From positions 1 through 54,124 of the forward strand of contig PDOO01000037.1 in NCBI GenBank assembly GCA_002742885.1: a stretch of 54,124 bases of DNA. Direction: 5' to 3'. The translations under genes and the position numbers were made by a program. Source of the DNA: Candidatus Cloacimonadota bacterium (GTDB taxonomy: Bacteria > Cloacimonadota > Cloacimonadia > Cloacimonadales > GCA-2742885). The notes beneath the pieces were generated by a model, which saw only the letters and a program-made list of their open reading frames with translations, had not been told where the DNA came from and did not search any database. Every line of letters begins with the position of its first letter. Position 1 is the first letter of the stretch. Of the stretch, positions 8,101 to 16,005 are shown piece by piece.

Positions 8101-10166
8101 CCGGCATTGCCAAAAAACAGATTTTTTGATTCTATATTCAAGTCATCAAGATCTTTAGTCCTGAAATTAAAACCTGAAATATCCGGATAAGATGCCAAGA
8201 TTGAATTTTGAGGAACCGCCAATTGCGGATATTCAACGTCATCTATTGCAAACTTAATATAACCGGAGCAACGAGTTACATGAAAGGCAACATATATGTA
8301 TTCCCCCTCATAATCCGATAAATCAACAGTGTGCATGCTGTTCTCATTCAATCCGTTAATATTGTAATGATTGTAAACATGATCGCTGAGAGCAACAAAG
8401 TCGTCATGATCTTTTCCTGTTTCGGAAACCATAACTTCAAAATCAATGCTGTAACTTCCTTGTATACGACCTGCTTTAAAGTTCAATAAATGTCGGGCTT
8501 GGCTTATTTGTAAACGCGGAGTAATAAGCCAGTCATTGTTTGTACCGCTGATTGACGCATAATGCTGCTCTCCCGAATAATCGGAATAAAACATCCTGCC
8601 GTCTTCATTTTGATCAATTACTGTCCAAGAAGGAGGAATCCCGTAAGAAAAATCTTCCGAAGAATTTGCAATTGTTTTAACAGTTAAAGAAGGATGTACG
8701 GAAGAATCGTTTTGAGAATTTGCCGAAAATACCAAGGAATCCATTGCGCCTCCGGCAACATTTGCAGGAACCGATACGGCAACGTCAAATACGGCTGTTT
8801 GAAGAGGAGAAAGCTCAACCTGCGAAACAGGTATATCCGTATCATGTTCGTAAACGGCAATATTCCAAGAATTATCGGAAACGGTTAAAGAATAAGAATC
8901 CGTCTCCGTTCCGGTATTGTACAAGGTAACGCAATGCCTTATTGAGCGTCCCGTTTTTTGACTGTCTTCCCCGACTCCGGCAATTTCTGCCGAATAATCG
9001 TAATTTTCGTAATTTACAAGCGTAAAGTTATCGATATAAGTATGATATTGAGAAGATCCGTAATATTTCTTCACGGAAATTTTAATTTTAACGGCATCAG
9101 AAGAAATAACCTTAGAGTATCTTTTCCATCCGTTTGACAGGCAAGCGCAGATCATATCTTTTTGTTCCCAAATTTCCCCGTCATCGGAAGTATAAATAAT
9201 AAGTTCATTTTTACCGTTGCTGTTTGTGTTATCCCTGTTATTCATCCAATAAAAACTTAAAATAAGGGAATCCGCATCTGCTTTGAAAAAAGGAGAAATC
9301 AATGAATTTGTCATGGAATAATAAGACAGGTTATTCTGCATTGCCGATTTTTCGCCGTCATAAGATTCATTGCCCTGTTTAAAATAAGCGGGAGAGCTGC
9401 ATTCCTTTTCCCATTTAGCGGGAAACCATTCTTCAAATCCTTCGCTTAAAGGCAAAGGTTCCGGCGTTAAAGCTCGAGTGATTACGTTTATCGATGAGTT
9501 TACGGAACTGTCTGTCGATAAGGTTGCGGTAAAAACGAGAGAATCCGTTTCATATTGTTCGGCATCTTCCGGCACGGTTACTCTAATATCCGCTTCAACC
9601 GATTCCCCCGCATTTATTTGTATTGAAGATAAAGGATTTGTTGTTCCCGAGACAAAAATTCCGGCTATCCATGTATTGCCGGAAAGACTTAAATTATAAG
9701 TATCGTTTTCCGTACCTGAGTTTCTGATTGTAATTTGATATTTTGCATCAAGACCGACAAGCTGATCAAGACTTTCAACTTCTTCGACTTCGACATAATG
9801 ATCAGGCGTAAAATCAACGGTTATTTCTTCATCCGAAGGAGCAGAAGTATTGACGTTTCCGCTGACAAGAATAACTTCTCCCAGAGGATTTTTTATCTCG
9901 TAAGAATTTTCATGCGGATTTTCTCCTGCCGTATAATCAGTTGCGATTATATTACCGTTCTCTGCTTCAAAAGCATAAGAAACTTCAGATCCGTCATCAA
10001 GGGTAACATCAAGTTTTTGAGAACCGTTTACCGACAGAGTTATTTTCCCTCCGTTCCAGCCGTCTCCGTAACTGTCTTTCAAATGAAGCGTAAACGGATA
10101 TGCAAACAGACCTGAACTAAAAAAAATAAGCATAATACAAAAAATAAGACTTCTAATTCGTTTCAT
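2106..10166 (-). CDS. Giant multidomain secreted surface protein with C-terminal sorting domain
   Basis: The 2,686-residue protein starts with a Sec signal peptide (about residues 1-22, ending FSSGLFAYP). In order it then shows: a DSYGDGWNGG domain (23-115); NEW3-like beta domains; two choice-of-anchor J/MAM-like jelly rolls (about 235-385 and 505-660); three units of ASH/choice-of-anchor D plus Fn3-like plus a TQSIY beta domain (about 690-1850); three cadherin-like repeats with NWTGTE signatures (about 1870-2180); a lamin-tail-like domain (about 2187-2330); an Fn3-like domain; and a sorting domain from about 2595 (YPNPFNPP, then KSIKLK at the end). No enzyme motif is visible, so adhesion or a structural role is inferred. 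The start has a good AACGGAGAT ribosome site. Several repeats carry odd Arg-rich loops (see findings). It is monocistronic. Confidence 0.88.
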   Translation of the reverse strand: MKRIRSLIFCIMLIFFSSGLFAYPFTLHLKDSYGDGWNGGKITLSVNGSQKLDVTLDDGSEVSYAFEAENGNIIATDYTAGENPHENSYEIKNPLGEVILVSGNVNTSAPSDEEITVDFTPDHYVEVEEVESLDQLVGLDAKYQITIRNSGTENDTYNLSLSGNTWIAGIFVSGTTNPLSSIQINAGESVEADIRVTVPEDAEQYETDSLVFTATLSTDSSVNSSINVITRALTPEPLPLSEGFEEWFPAKWEKECSSPAYFKQGNESYDGEKSAMQNNLSYYSMTNSLISPFFKADADSLILSFYWMNNRDNTNSNGKNELIIYTSDDGEIWEQKDMICACLSNGWKRYSKVISSDAVKIKISVKKYYGSSQYHTYIDNFTLVNYENYDYSAEIAGVGEDSQKTGRSIRHCVTLYNTGTETDSYSLTVSDNSWNIAVYEHDTDIPVSQVELSPLQTAVFDVAVSVPANVAGGAMDSLVFSANSQNDSSVHPSLTVKTIANSSEDFSYGIPPSWTVIDQNEDGRMFYSDYSGEQHYASISGTNNDWLITPRLQISQARHLLNFKAGRIQGSYSIDFEVMVSETGKDHDDFVALSDHVYNHYNINGLNENSMHTVDLSDYEGEYIYVAFHVTRCSGYIKFAIDDVEYPQLAVPQNSILASYPDISGFNFRTKDLDDLNIESKNLFFGNAGLDDLVLNQSDIALSGDDANQFTLEFPEETSFPLTLKYNETLTCTVKFTPDTIGNKNAALTATNNSSGNVLSFNLSGKSTPSKPVIVAPEDKAVNVPLDRILTWTNSPGTDFITLYLDTLYYPEKILDKVPVRDSYDPDLKLGKRYYWRVYTYSYIDGQEHVRNSPLFCFDTVLPEDVIQAGYGEWTSSYSPFYVYADYSYCQSIYLQDEINISDKRIDRIMYYCKNSSQDFTDEIDIYMGHTEKTGFDSNNDWIPVNDLIHVYSGNYQLKREENWYEIILDAPFIYNGTDNLVIAVDENKPGRNSGIFNSLQGSQYRSLSVLSGVSDIDPENAENGNGYRSNRYANLRIKFSDIPDNPVFNIMPDISEKQFDIHELDSEPEYQTFMIKNSGDGNITVNESDIALSGDDADQFTLLFPEGTSFPVQLSGNDNLTFSVGFDPSSAGNKTAALTIEDNLAERKNSLARSYRTDYANRKLSDGRNLYTVNLIGTAIAGKPTNLLPENEKLNIPLNQVLSWTNGNGTESVTLYFDTVNPPVAKLLDGASPQESYSPEIQNGQRYYWKVVNHVNIEGTDYSSSSEIRFFETLIDENIIQTGIGNEVKGYPFYSYNSYTQSIYMQSEINVENRQIEKISYQYNGYYSYPVNQFITVYMGHTEKTEFDSRYDWISIDSLTMVYTGNVTIPAEEGWIEIDLDVPFEYNNTDNLVIAVKKNYSSPSLSWVFYNFETDENRSLVYGSYNEPDPANPPGGSLQSFVPNIRFETGDIAQESILTLIPNITDKQFEEQTLDQTPQQQNFIIRNTGSGSLEINEEDIELSGDDHDQFSLVFDENQTFPVYLSGEEELAFIVKFTPNSLGSKAALLTVRDTTERTLRRSRADLYKKAYKSRTDRTVTLSGKANFAAPVLLNPANNANDVPLDQTLSWTIGTGTDSVALYLDKVNPPQMQIPNISPEQESYDAQLQGGKKYHWKAVAYAEVDGVLEEKSTSLQSFNTALPENMLAIGNMVYLNRHLPMEPSSKYSYTQSIYLQSELDIQDKKIEKIQYRYNKQTPPVDDIVIYMGHTAKNEFSSKTDWISLNTLTQVYSGNFSGEESGGWFEIELDDPFIYNNTDNLVIAFKDNDDNQDQYNNDFYCSYVSNYRSLYVYDSENPDPQNPPEAISLARYIPNIRIGYNDLDNVSPSVDFGDLHVYFNEDESSDSLDLASYITDPDTDFSDLIITYGGNNNISVNIDDPHNVYFSANPNWTGTEHIVFTASDGDRTDKSFRNKRNISRGSASASLPVTVLRVNDPPIIDFNGLHITLNEDQTSEIYNFADYIEDIDNANNELELTASGNSEINVNISGLEAVFSATENWNGTETITFTVSDGISSARNSRRTTRAESSAELDVTFLPVNDPPSINFEGLNVNFPENSISEVYDFSEFISDPEENDLTLTAENSEHITATVEGMTVVFSATENWTGTETLTFTVNDNVERIRNQRNLLRAESSASLDVRVGDSGYSQGELVITEVISNGNASYVELFNNTNEILSLADVKIQYFDNGSSENSELSLTGNLSAGEYYLIAENQVAFASAYPGKIADIQFIEMTLDGGKDAIKLLHNDQIADRFNKAGGEASSWENNTVFVRTDFLTSGESLENDWENTDVEATPGDKNSIDTETRSNWIPYTDFDFGSNGNGEPAVVLNIHEGSLPGETSITVRRGKLTPHQGEDTFVKRYIEIDSQNYPGDASMTIYYKDSELNGLDENKLIIVGYWDGEWHEFSDVMRDPELNMIRANGINHFSQWTLREKKDNSLPVEFTAFSLMQVENEVMVKWITQSENDLRGFYVLKSETDALADADKISALIPASNTVSAQEYIYADKEVAPNKRYWYWAEAISFDDNHSLTQSQSIMLGELIEPEEDIPGIEYETGITDIYPNPFNPPVNISFFIDEETAEQNSSSEITIFNLKGQEVHRRDLGINLTPGMYTIIWNGNDKDGKECGSGIYFVKFRTGSHQSIKKSIKLK

Positions 10167-10735
10167 AATAATATCTCCGTTTAAGTTGTTTTTTTATTAA
10201 GGTTGACAAAAATATTTTCGACATTTTCGGATAAGGATAAATTACAATACATAATATAATCAATATTTAATGAAACCTCAGAGGCAATAATTCATAAAGC
10301 TTAAATAAATCATGATAAATGTAAAATTGAGAGACAATAAGTCAAGTTAAATTATTGCAAGCAAAAAATATTAACTTTATTGTACCGTTATTTTTTCCAT
10401 GACAGTTAAACAAAAAACAAATTTTTAAAAAAAGATATAAGAAACGTAAAATTTTATATTATAACAGACAGTAACGGTATTGGATTTTAGCGGAGTTTAA
10501 CGAGAAAAACAAAATAATTTTAATAAGCAAATAACAGTTTATTCGATAAAAAAAGAAACTGCCGTTAATTCAAGAAGTTAAATAAAGCATTAATATTTTC
10601 CGTGATGAATGAAAATCATAAAACATAAAATCAGTAACGCTTTATTTATTTTTTAAAGATTCCTTATTATTGATTAATATTCCTCTTGTGCTGGTCGTGA
10701 AACGCTCAAATTTGCAAAAAATCGGCTCCTTAAAA
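10167..10735. other. AT-rich intergenic region
   Basis: About 570 bases lie between the start of the giant surface gene and the terminator of the chemoreceptor gene. Apart from AT-rich sequence suited to a promoter, I see no ORF, RNA or repeat. Confidence 0.5.
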
Positions 10736-10765
10736 TAAAAAAGAGAGGATAAAAAATCCTCTCAG
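10736..10765 (-). terminator. Terminator downstream of the chemoreceptor gene
   Basis: The arms GAGAGGAT and ATCCTCTC form an 8-bp stem with an A-rich loop, followed on the minus strand by TTTTTT. It lies about 57 bases beyond the stop codon at 10822. Confidence 0.88.
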
Positions 10766-10821
10766 TTAAAATTTCAATAATTTTTTGATATTATTGTCGC
10801 GAATTATTTTTTGCAAAACCT

Positions 10822-11790
10822 CTAATGCGTCGTATCAGATAATCTTATTGAAATATTATTAAGTTCTTGAACAGCAGAGTTTATTTCTTCCATATTCATT
10901 GCTTGCGTCTTAATAAAGTCACTGATGGAGCTGATTTTACGAGTTATATCTTTTATGGATTCATCCATTTCAGCAAGCCCTCCGGTTATTTGTTCTGCTG
11001 TTTCGGTACTGCTTGCGGCAAGCTTTCTTACCTCATCTGCAACAACGGCAAAACCTCGCCCTTCAGCTCCGACTTTAGCGGCTTCAATAGTTGCATTTAT
11101 CGCCAAAAGCTTAGTTTGTCTTGAAATATTCATAATCCAATCTGTAATTTTAAGAATTTCATCTGTTTTTTCTCGAACCTTGACAGCAGCATCTGTCATA
11201 TATTCTTGTTCTTTGGCGATTGTTATTGTTTTTTCGGTAGTATCAGCAACAGATTTGCTGATCTCGCCGGTAGATTTTGCAAAATCTCCGAGAATTTCAT
11301 TCAGCTTTTCGTCAAATTCAGCTTTTTGTTCCTTTATAAAAGTAATATCATCAACAGCCCCTGCAACTAAAATAGGGATTCCGCCCTCTCCTCTTACGGT
11401 TTTTCCTTTCACTCTAACCCAAATAACGGAACCGTCTTTTCTTACCATTCTGTTTTCTACATCATAAGGCGTTCTTCCTGTCGGATCCATAAGGTGTTTT
11501 CCGAAAGCCTCAACAACCATTTGAAAATCATCAGGATGGATGCTGTTTGCCCAAGAACTGAATAAATCAGGAAAATCTTTTTCATCTTTATACCCTAGCA
11601 GTTTTCTCAGCTGATTTGAATACCAGAGGGTATTATCAGGGTTCATAGGATCTCCGGCTACTACCATCATATGCCAAGAACCTTCCGTCAATACCGAATC
11701 AACAAGTTCGTATCTGCTAATAGTCTGATCCAATTCCAGCCTTTGTTTTATCCTGTCATCAATATCAATGAATACGCCGAGAAACTCCAC
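10822..11790 (-). CDS. 3' part of a frameshifted PAS-PAS-chemoreceptor gene: second PAS and MCP signalling domain
   Basis: This frame (322 codons) starts in the last strand of a PAS domain (EFLGVFIDI). It continues with a complete PAS/PAC domain (about residues 30-155) and a methyl-accepting chemotaxis signalling hairpin. The conserved tip is plain: SRQTKLLAINATIEAAKVGAEGRGFAVVADEVRKLA is split here as SRQTKLLAINATIEAA then GRGFAVVADEVRKLA. There is no membrane segment, so a soluble receptor is implied. The hairpin is short and ends soon after the tip, as in PAS-linked cytosolic receptors. The ATG assigned here is internal. The missing N-terminus is in the frame at 11811-12566, and the reading frame breaks at an AGAGAGA run (11828-11834). 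No other che gene is in the window. Confidence 0.85.
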   Translation of the reverse strand: MEFLGVFIDIDDRIKQRLELDQTISRYELVDSVLTEGSWHMMVVAGDPMNPDNTLWYSNQLRKLLGYKDEKDFPDLFSSWANSIHPDDFQMVVEAFGKHLMDPTGRTPYDVENRMVRKDGSVIWVRVKGKTVRGEGGIPILVAGAVDDITFIKEQKAEFDEKLNEILGDFAKSTGEISKSVADTTEKTITIAKEQEYMTDAAVKVREKTDEILKITDWIMNISRQTKLLAINATIEAAKVGAEGRGFAVVADEVRKLAASSTETAEQITGGLAEMDESIKDITRKISSISDFIKTQAMNMEEINSAVQELNNISIRLSDTTH

Positions 11791-11810
11791 AGGTTTACCG
11801 TCTTTATCTC

Positions 11811-12566
11811 TTATCGTATGCCCGGCATCTCTCTAAACCATCTGTATGAATCATCTTTTAATTTAAGCCTGTAATTTACATCATAAACAGTTTTTCCGCT
11901 AAAATCGGAAATACAAGCATCAAAAGCTCGGAGAGTACTCTGCGCATCGTCAGGATGCAATCTGTCTGACCAAGAGCTGACCTCATCGGGAAAATCATGT
12001 TTATCTTTAAAACCTATCATTCTCCTAAACTCATCAGACCATTTAACTTGCGCAACATTCATATTTGCATCTAATTTAATAGCCCATAATCCGGAATTTA
12101 CGGAATCATTAATGATTTTCAGTCTGAGATCTTGGTTATTTAATTCTCTCTTAAACTTACTGATTAAAGAATTGATTAATTCAACCGTTTCTTGTCGGTA
12201 ACCGGTAAATAAATTTGTATTCAGAGGAATAAAATTATCATTATTGAGAAGATTCCTGATTTCGTTATTCAAAAAATCTGCATCATTTTTTCCGAATTCT
12301 TTTTTTAATTCTTCTATTTCGCTTAATAAAGCTCTCTCCTTATCCTTAAGGGCAATAATGAAAGACTGAGAATCTTCATTTTTTTTATTAAATTTATCTG
12401 TTAAAGAATTAATCAAATCAACAATTTCCCGATCTTCCGCAGAAGCTGAGCTGATCTTTAACTTTTCAAATTTACCGTTTTCTTCATAGGAGTCAGATAT
12501 TTCATTAATTTTTTGTTTTAAAGCTTCTAAAAGAAGCTTATCTTCTTTTTTCCCAAAGAATCTCAT
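11811..12566 (-). CDS. 5' part of a frameshifted PAS-PAS-chemoreceptor gene: coiled coil and first PAS
   Basis: The true start is here: ATG at 12566 has a GGGAG ribosome site. The 251-codon frame encodes a charged helical or coiled-coil N-terminus (about 1-150) and most of a PAS domain (about 155-248) with the PAC motif YRWFRE, then stops at TAA. Reading two bases over gives YRWFR-DAGHTIRDKDGKPVEFLG, which is exactly what a PAS/PAC domain should read and joins straight into the frame at 10822-11790. The gene is therefore one PAS-PAS-MCP sensor (about 580 residues) broken by two extra bases (GA) in a GA repeat. It may be a pseudogene, a slippage-switched gene or a sequencing error. Confidence 0.85.
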   Translation of the reverse strand: MRFFGKKEDKLLLEALKQKINEISDSYEENGKFEKLKISSASAEDREIVDLINSLTDKFNKKNEDSQSFIIALKDKERALLSEIEELKKEFGKNDADFLNNEIRNLLNNDNFIPLNTNLFTGYRQETVELINSLISKFKRELNNQDLRLKIINDSVNSGLWAIKLDANMNVAQVKWSDEFRRMIGFKDKHDFPDEVSSWSDRLHPDDAQSTLRAFDACISDFSGKTVYDVNYRLKLKDDSYRWFREMPGIR

Positions 12567-12952
12567 TTTATCTCCCTGTTTATTATTTTTTGAATAATAA
12601 AAAAAATAAATCTCAGTTCCTGTTTATAATAAAACTCCTTAACAGCCCAACAAACACAATATTGCTAAAAGCCGAAAAATTAATATAACTTACTTTAAAA
12701 TAAAGCTTAACATTTTATTTCAGATCATTTGTCAAGATATGAATATAAAATTGAAAAATAATCTGTTCATATCTGATTATCGTAATCTTGAAGCATTAAT
12801 ATAAGAAAAATTTTCTGAAATAATTACTTTAACCCTTAAAATCCGTCTTCTTATGAATTAATTCATACCTTACACTCAGAAAAAACAGAAAATATTAAAA
12901 ATAATTTATTTACGTCGAATTAAACGATCCGGGAAAAATGAATCGTCATCTT
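12567..12952. other. AT-rich intergenic region
   Basis: This stretch of 386 bases lies upstream of the chemoreceptor gene and downstream of the membrane-protein pair. I see no terminator, ORF or RNA in it. Confidence 0.45.
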
Positions 12953-13795
12953 TTATTGCTCGGATCCGGTATTTTCCAGTGATACGATATACGGCTCAAG
13001 TCGAGAACCATAGGCTAATTTTACTTTGTACCCGGGACGTATGATCTCATTATTTCTCGTCATTTTTTTGTTTAAAATTGATTCCAATTCCCTTTTAAAC
13101 GGCAGAGGAACATAAATTTTTTCAATACTTAATTTATTTATATAACCGACAACGGCACGCCTGTTTTTAACGAATTGAATTTTTGGCGTTATAATTCCTT
13201 TTGTGATAATAAACTTTGAACGATCCGGGTATTTAGCTCTAAGTTTTTTATGGTCAAGCCCTGAATCTATTGCAAAAAGTCTGGATTTTGTATTTTGTTC
13301 TGCTTCAAAATTGTTCTTTGCTGTTTCATATTCTCGTATTAATTTTTCGTTTTCAGGGCTTTTTTGTAATTCATCTTCACTTTCAGCAAGCCTCTTCTCT
13401 GCAAGAAGTAATGCTTTTTCATAGACGGAGCCGTTGTACTCCAAAACAATAAAAACTTCTTTGGGAAGATGTTTACAGCAGTTTCGGTCTTTCGCATTAT
13501 TTTGAGAAACAGTCTTAAATCCTAATTCCTGTAACTTTCGGTCATTAAGCCAAACAGAAGAAAAACTGCCTGAAGCCTCATCTGAGTCTCTTCTCCAATA
13601 GATTCGGAAAGAGAGGATGCTGTTCTCGCTTTGTTTTATCCAAGGTAAGCCGAGTTCCCTTTCTGTGAGAAAACCCTCGAAGTCAGGCTCTGCTGATCTG
13701 TTGATGAATATACCCCAAAGAACAATTAAATTAACAACAAAGATCAAAGAAAAAGCCAAAATATAAAGATGGCGTTTTGAATAAATTATTTTCAT
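12953..13795 (-). CDS. Membrane-anchored protein of unknown function (resembles DUF4824)
   Basis: The 280-residue protein has one N-terminal transmembrane helix (about 10-31, LAFSLIFVVNLIVLWGIFI), then a soluble part. An LTERELGLPW motif (about 41-50) and a following FRIYWRR strand recall DUF4824-type proteins. A charged helical stretch spans about 130-175. The C-terminus has GYKVKLAYGSRLEPYIVSLE, similar in style to the GDYxxLxY motif that ends proteins paired with DUF2157. It starts two bases after the stop of the upstream membrane gene, so the two are surely translated together. The family call rests on memory of motifs and is tentative; the function is unknown. A periplasmic or extracellular domain held at the inner membrane is likely. 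Confidence 0.6.
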   Translation of the reverse strand: MKIIYSKRHLYILAFSLIFVVNLIVLWGIFINRSAEPDFEGFLTERELGLPWIKQSENSILSFRIYWRRDSDEASGSFSSVWLNDRKLQELGFKTVSQNNAKDRNCCKHLPKEVFIVLEYNGSVYEKALLLAEKRLAESEDELQKSPENEKLIREYETAKNNFEAEQNTKSRLFAIDSGLDHKKLRAKYPDRSKFIITKGIITPKIQFVKNRRAVVGYINKLSIEKIYVPLPFKRELESILNKKMTRNNEIIRPGYKVKLAYGSRLEPYIVSLENTGSEQ

Positions 13796-13797
13796 AT

Positions 13798-14868
13798 CTA
13801 TACCATTCCCGCCTTTTCGATGTTTGAATTTCTTAATCGTTTAAGTATGAGCAAAATTAATATTGCGGATAAGCCTATAAGTAAAAAGAAAAGATATTTG
13901 GGCATCAAGTCCCACCACCAATCATAAAATTTAGTATAAAGAAAGACAGTGAAAAATACATTGCCCGTATTAACTGTTTCTTGAAAATTCTTTTTGATTC
14001 CATACCATATTGCTGCTGCACTGCAGCCAAAACCAATAATTTGATATATAACTTCCACTGTTTCTCTTGTAAAATTTATATATGAGATCCTGCCCCAATT
14101 TGACAGTATCAAAACCGGGATAAAGAATAAAAGCATTGCAAAAACTCGGTAAATTTTATCGAAACCGGAGAATTTATTATGAGGCAGATACGGTATAACG
14201 AACAGCAGAATGGCAACAGGGAAAAAGTTTTCAGGTCGTTCTCCAAAATGAATCCAGTATCCTCCGCCCCATGCGCCTGCTTGCGCTGATAAAAAACCGG
14301 CAATACATATAATACCGGCAGCAAGCAATAATCTTGCATCAGTTGCATAAGCAAGCAACAACGCAAAAATACCCCAGATTAAAAAGGCATTGGAAGAAGG
14401 CGTAATATTGAACATCTGACCTAACATATAAATGTTGAGAATAAAAGTTGCTAAAGCTGCCGAGCCAAAAAGCTTTGAGAAATAACCTGTTTTTTCTTTT
14501 TGAGTCGCCAACATGGTTGCCGATAATCCAAGCACGGGGGATGCCAATAAAATAACTGCTTGAACAGCAGTCGAAAAATTCCCCCAAAACGTATAAAACA
14601 AAAAAAATATTCCGGCAACTAAAGATATTGCTCCCAGAAAAGACGCTGTCTTCATCCCAAGACTAAGCTGTTTGTCTCGCTTATTTGAGTCTATGTCAAA
14701 AACGGAAGCAAGGTAACTTAAAAGATTATCGTGATATTTAGAAATTGCATTCTTTTGACTTTCTTGCAATGTTATTATTTTATCATTTTCAAGAGCTTCT
14801 AATTCCGTTTGGAAGCTCCTGATCTGATCAGCTCTGCGTTGGGCATCAATCTTCGAGTATTCTTGCAT
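13798..14868 (-). CDS. Polytopic membrane protein, DUF2157-like
   Basis: The 356-residue protein has a soluble helical N-terminus (about 1-65) and then roughly ten hydrophobic segments, starting with TASFLGAISLVAGIFFLFYTF and ending in FFLLIGLSAILILLILKRL. This layout and its tight pairing with a GDYxxLxY/DUF4824-type protein resemble the DUF2157 family, whose function is not known. The start has an AAGGAA ribosome site. It is the first gene of a two-gene operon. Unlike its neighbours on both sides it is intact, which matters because the genes around it are broken. Confidence 0.6.
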   Translation of the reverse strand: MQEYSKIDAQRRADQIRSFQTELEALENDKIITLQESQKNAISKYHDNLLSYLASVFDIDSNKRDKQLSLGMKTASFLGAISLVAGIFFLFYTFWGNFSTAVQAVILLASPVLGLSATMLATQKEKTGYFSKLFGSAALATFILNIYMLGQMFNITPSSNAFLIWGIFALLLAYATDARLLLAAGIICIAGFLSAQAGAWGGGYWIHFGERPENFFPVAILLFVIPYLPHNKFSGFDKIYRVFAMLLFFIPVLILSNWGRISYINFTRETVEVIYQIIGFGCSAAAIWYGIKKNFQETVNTGNVFFTVFLYTKFYDWWWDLMPKYLFFLLIGLSAILILLILKRLRNSNIEKAGMV

Positions 14869-14991
14869 ATTTTTCCTTTTTAATACTTGGTTATCTATTT
14901 TTATTAAAACTGATATATTCTATTTTAATTTCTGATCTTAAAACAGGGAATAAAGACAACTGTTTTAAAATAAAAATATAATAATAATCTC

Positions 14992-15370
14992 CTATTGTTC
15001 TTCTATAATTCTTTTCAAACCAATCATAAGAGCGTTAAAATTTGTCGAAGGATTGGTTTTTACTCCTAAAAAGGGTCTGATTGCTCTTGAACCGGATAAT
15101 TTTTTATAATCAGGCGCCGTTTTTTAGTTCTTGAGATGGATTCGCCGGTCGGTCAAAGGTCACGAAACTTTGCCTTTATTTGTTGAGCAGCGAGATTTCT
15201 CATCCCGAATGCTTTGCCTGCGGCCCGTAAATCACCGAGATAAAATGATTCCGGATCATGACAAGCAATGAGAATCAGCACATCATTATGCCCTGCATCA
15301 ATACATTTTGTCGCAGATTTTCTTTGATTTGACAATGAGGTTCACCGGCAAATGAAACAATTCCTGCGCA
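14992..15370 (-). pseudogene. Coding-like remnant spread over three frames, unrecognised
   Basis: No intact gene is present, but three segments read like protein in consecutive order on the minus strand. First is a segment containing KCIDAGHNDVLILIACHDPE and ending AQQIKAKFRDL (15153-15335), preceded by an in-frame TGA. The next is SFVTFDRPANPSQELKN in another frame (about 15120-15180). The last is APDYKKLSGSRAIRPFLG continuing to LKRIIEEQ and TAG at 14992. The last two join cleanly if one G near 15118 is dropped. I do not recognise the family. It follows the broken VOC gene directly and may have been co-transcribed with it. Confidence 0.4.
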
Positions 15371-15378
15371 ACGACTTA

Positions 15379-15774
15379 TCAGTCCTTAAAGTATTGCTTA
15401 AATTCGTCAGTCGGTTCACGATAAGAGTATATGTAAACAGCATTGCCGATAGGATCAATAATTGAAAATCCTCTGTCTCCCCAAGGATGATCTTCCAACG
15501 GTATGGCAATCTCTAAACCCGATTCGCTCAACTTCTTATGTTCTTCATCTGCATCTTTAACTTTGAAATTGAGCATAACACCTGCTCCGTTAAACGCAGA
15601 CATGCCTTCCTGAGGTTGCATGAATTAGACTGAATGACCATATTCTCCGATTTTTAAATTGAGGTACCATCCGCAATCAAAGACAACTTTTGCGGCAAAA
15701 TATTTACAGTAAAAATCGCAGCATGAGTCTATATCATTTGTGCAAAAACATGTTGATAATTCTGTCGGATTCAT
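15379..15774 (-). pseudogene. VOC-family (glyoxalase/bleomycin-resistance-like) gene with a premature TAA
   Basis: An ATG at 15774 with a strong AAGGAG site opens a frame of 131 residues, the usual size of a one-unit VOC protein. It is interrupted only by TAA at 15625-15627. The parts read MNPTELSTCFCTND... GEYGHSV before the stop and FMQPQEGMSAFNGAGVMLNF after it. Family members have Gln or a similar residue at that point, so CAA to TAA is the simplest change. The later half holds the typical LEDHPWGDRGFSIIDPIGN motif, in which the second-half metal or substrate ligands sit. Role before damage: small-molecule binding or resistance, substrate unknown. A perfect palindrome lies upstream at 15829-15842. 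Confidence 0.75.
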
Positions 15775-15828
15775 TTTATTTTCTCCTTAGTTTTGATACA
15801 AGACTTATTTTGTCTTTTTCAAGATTAC

Positions 15829-15842
15829 AGATAAGCTTATCT
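15829..15842. promoter_or_regulatory. 14-bp perfect palindrome upstream of the VOC gene
   Basis: AGATAAGCTTATCT is its own reverse complement and lies 55 bases upstream of the VOC start codon, where a promoter would be expected. It has the form of an operator for a dimeric repressor, but no regulator gene is nearby. Confidence 0.35.
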
Positions 15843-16005
15843 TATATAAATAGTTACATTAAACCGTTTCAATATTTTTCTTTCGATTAAACTAACAGAA
15901 TTTAAACGGGAAATCAAATCACCGTTGCCAAATTTCCTGAGATTTAATAAATAAAATTCTAAAAATAGTATCTTTTTGTCAATATCTGTATTTTTTATCA
16001 ATTAT

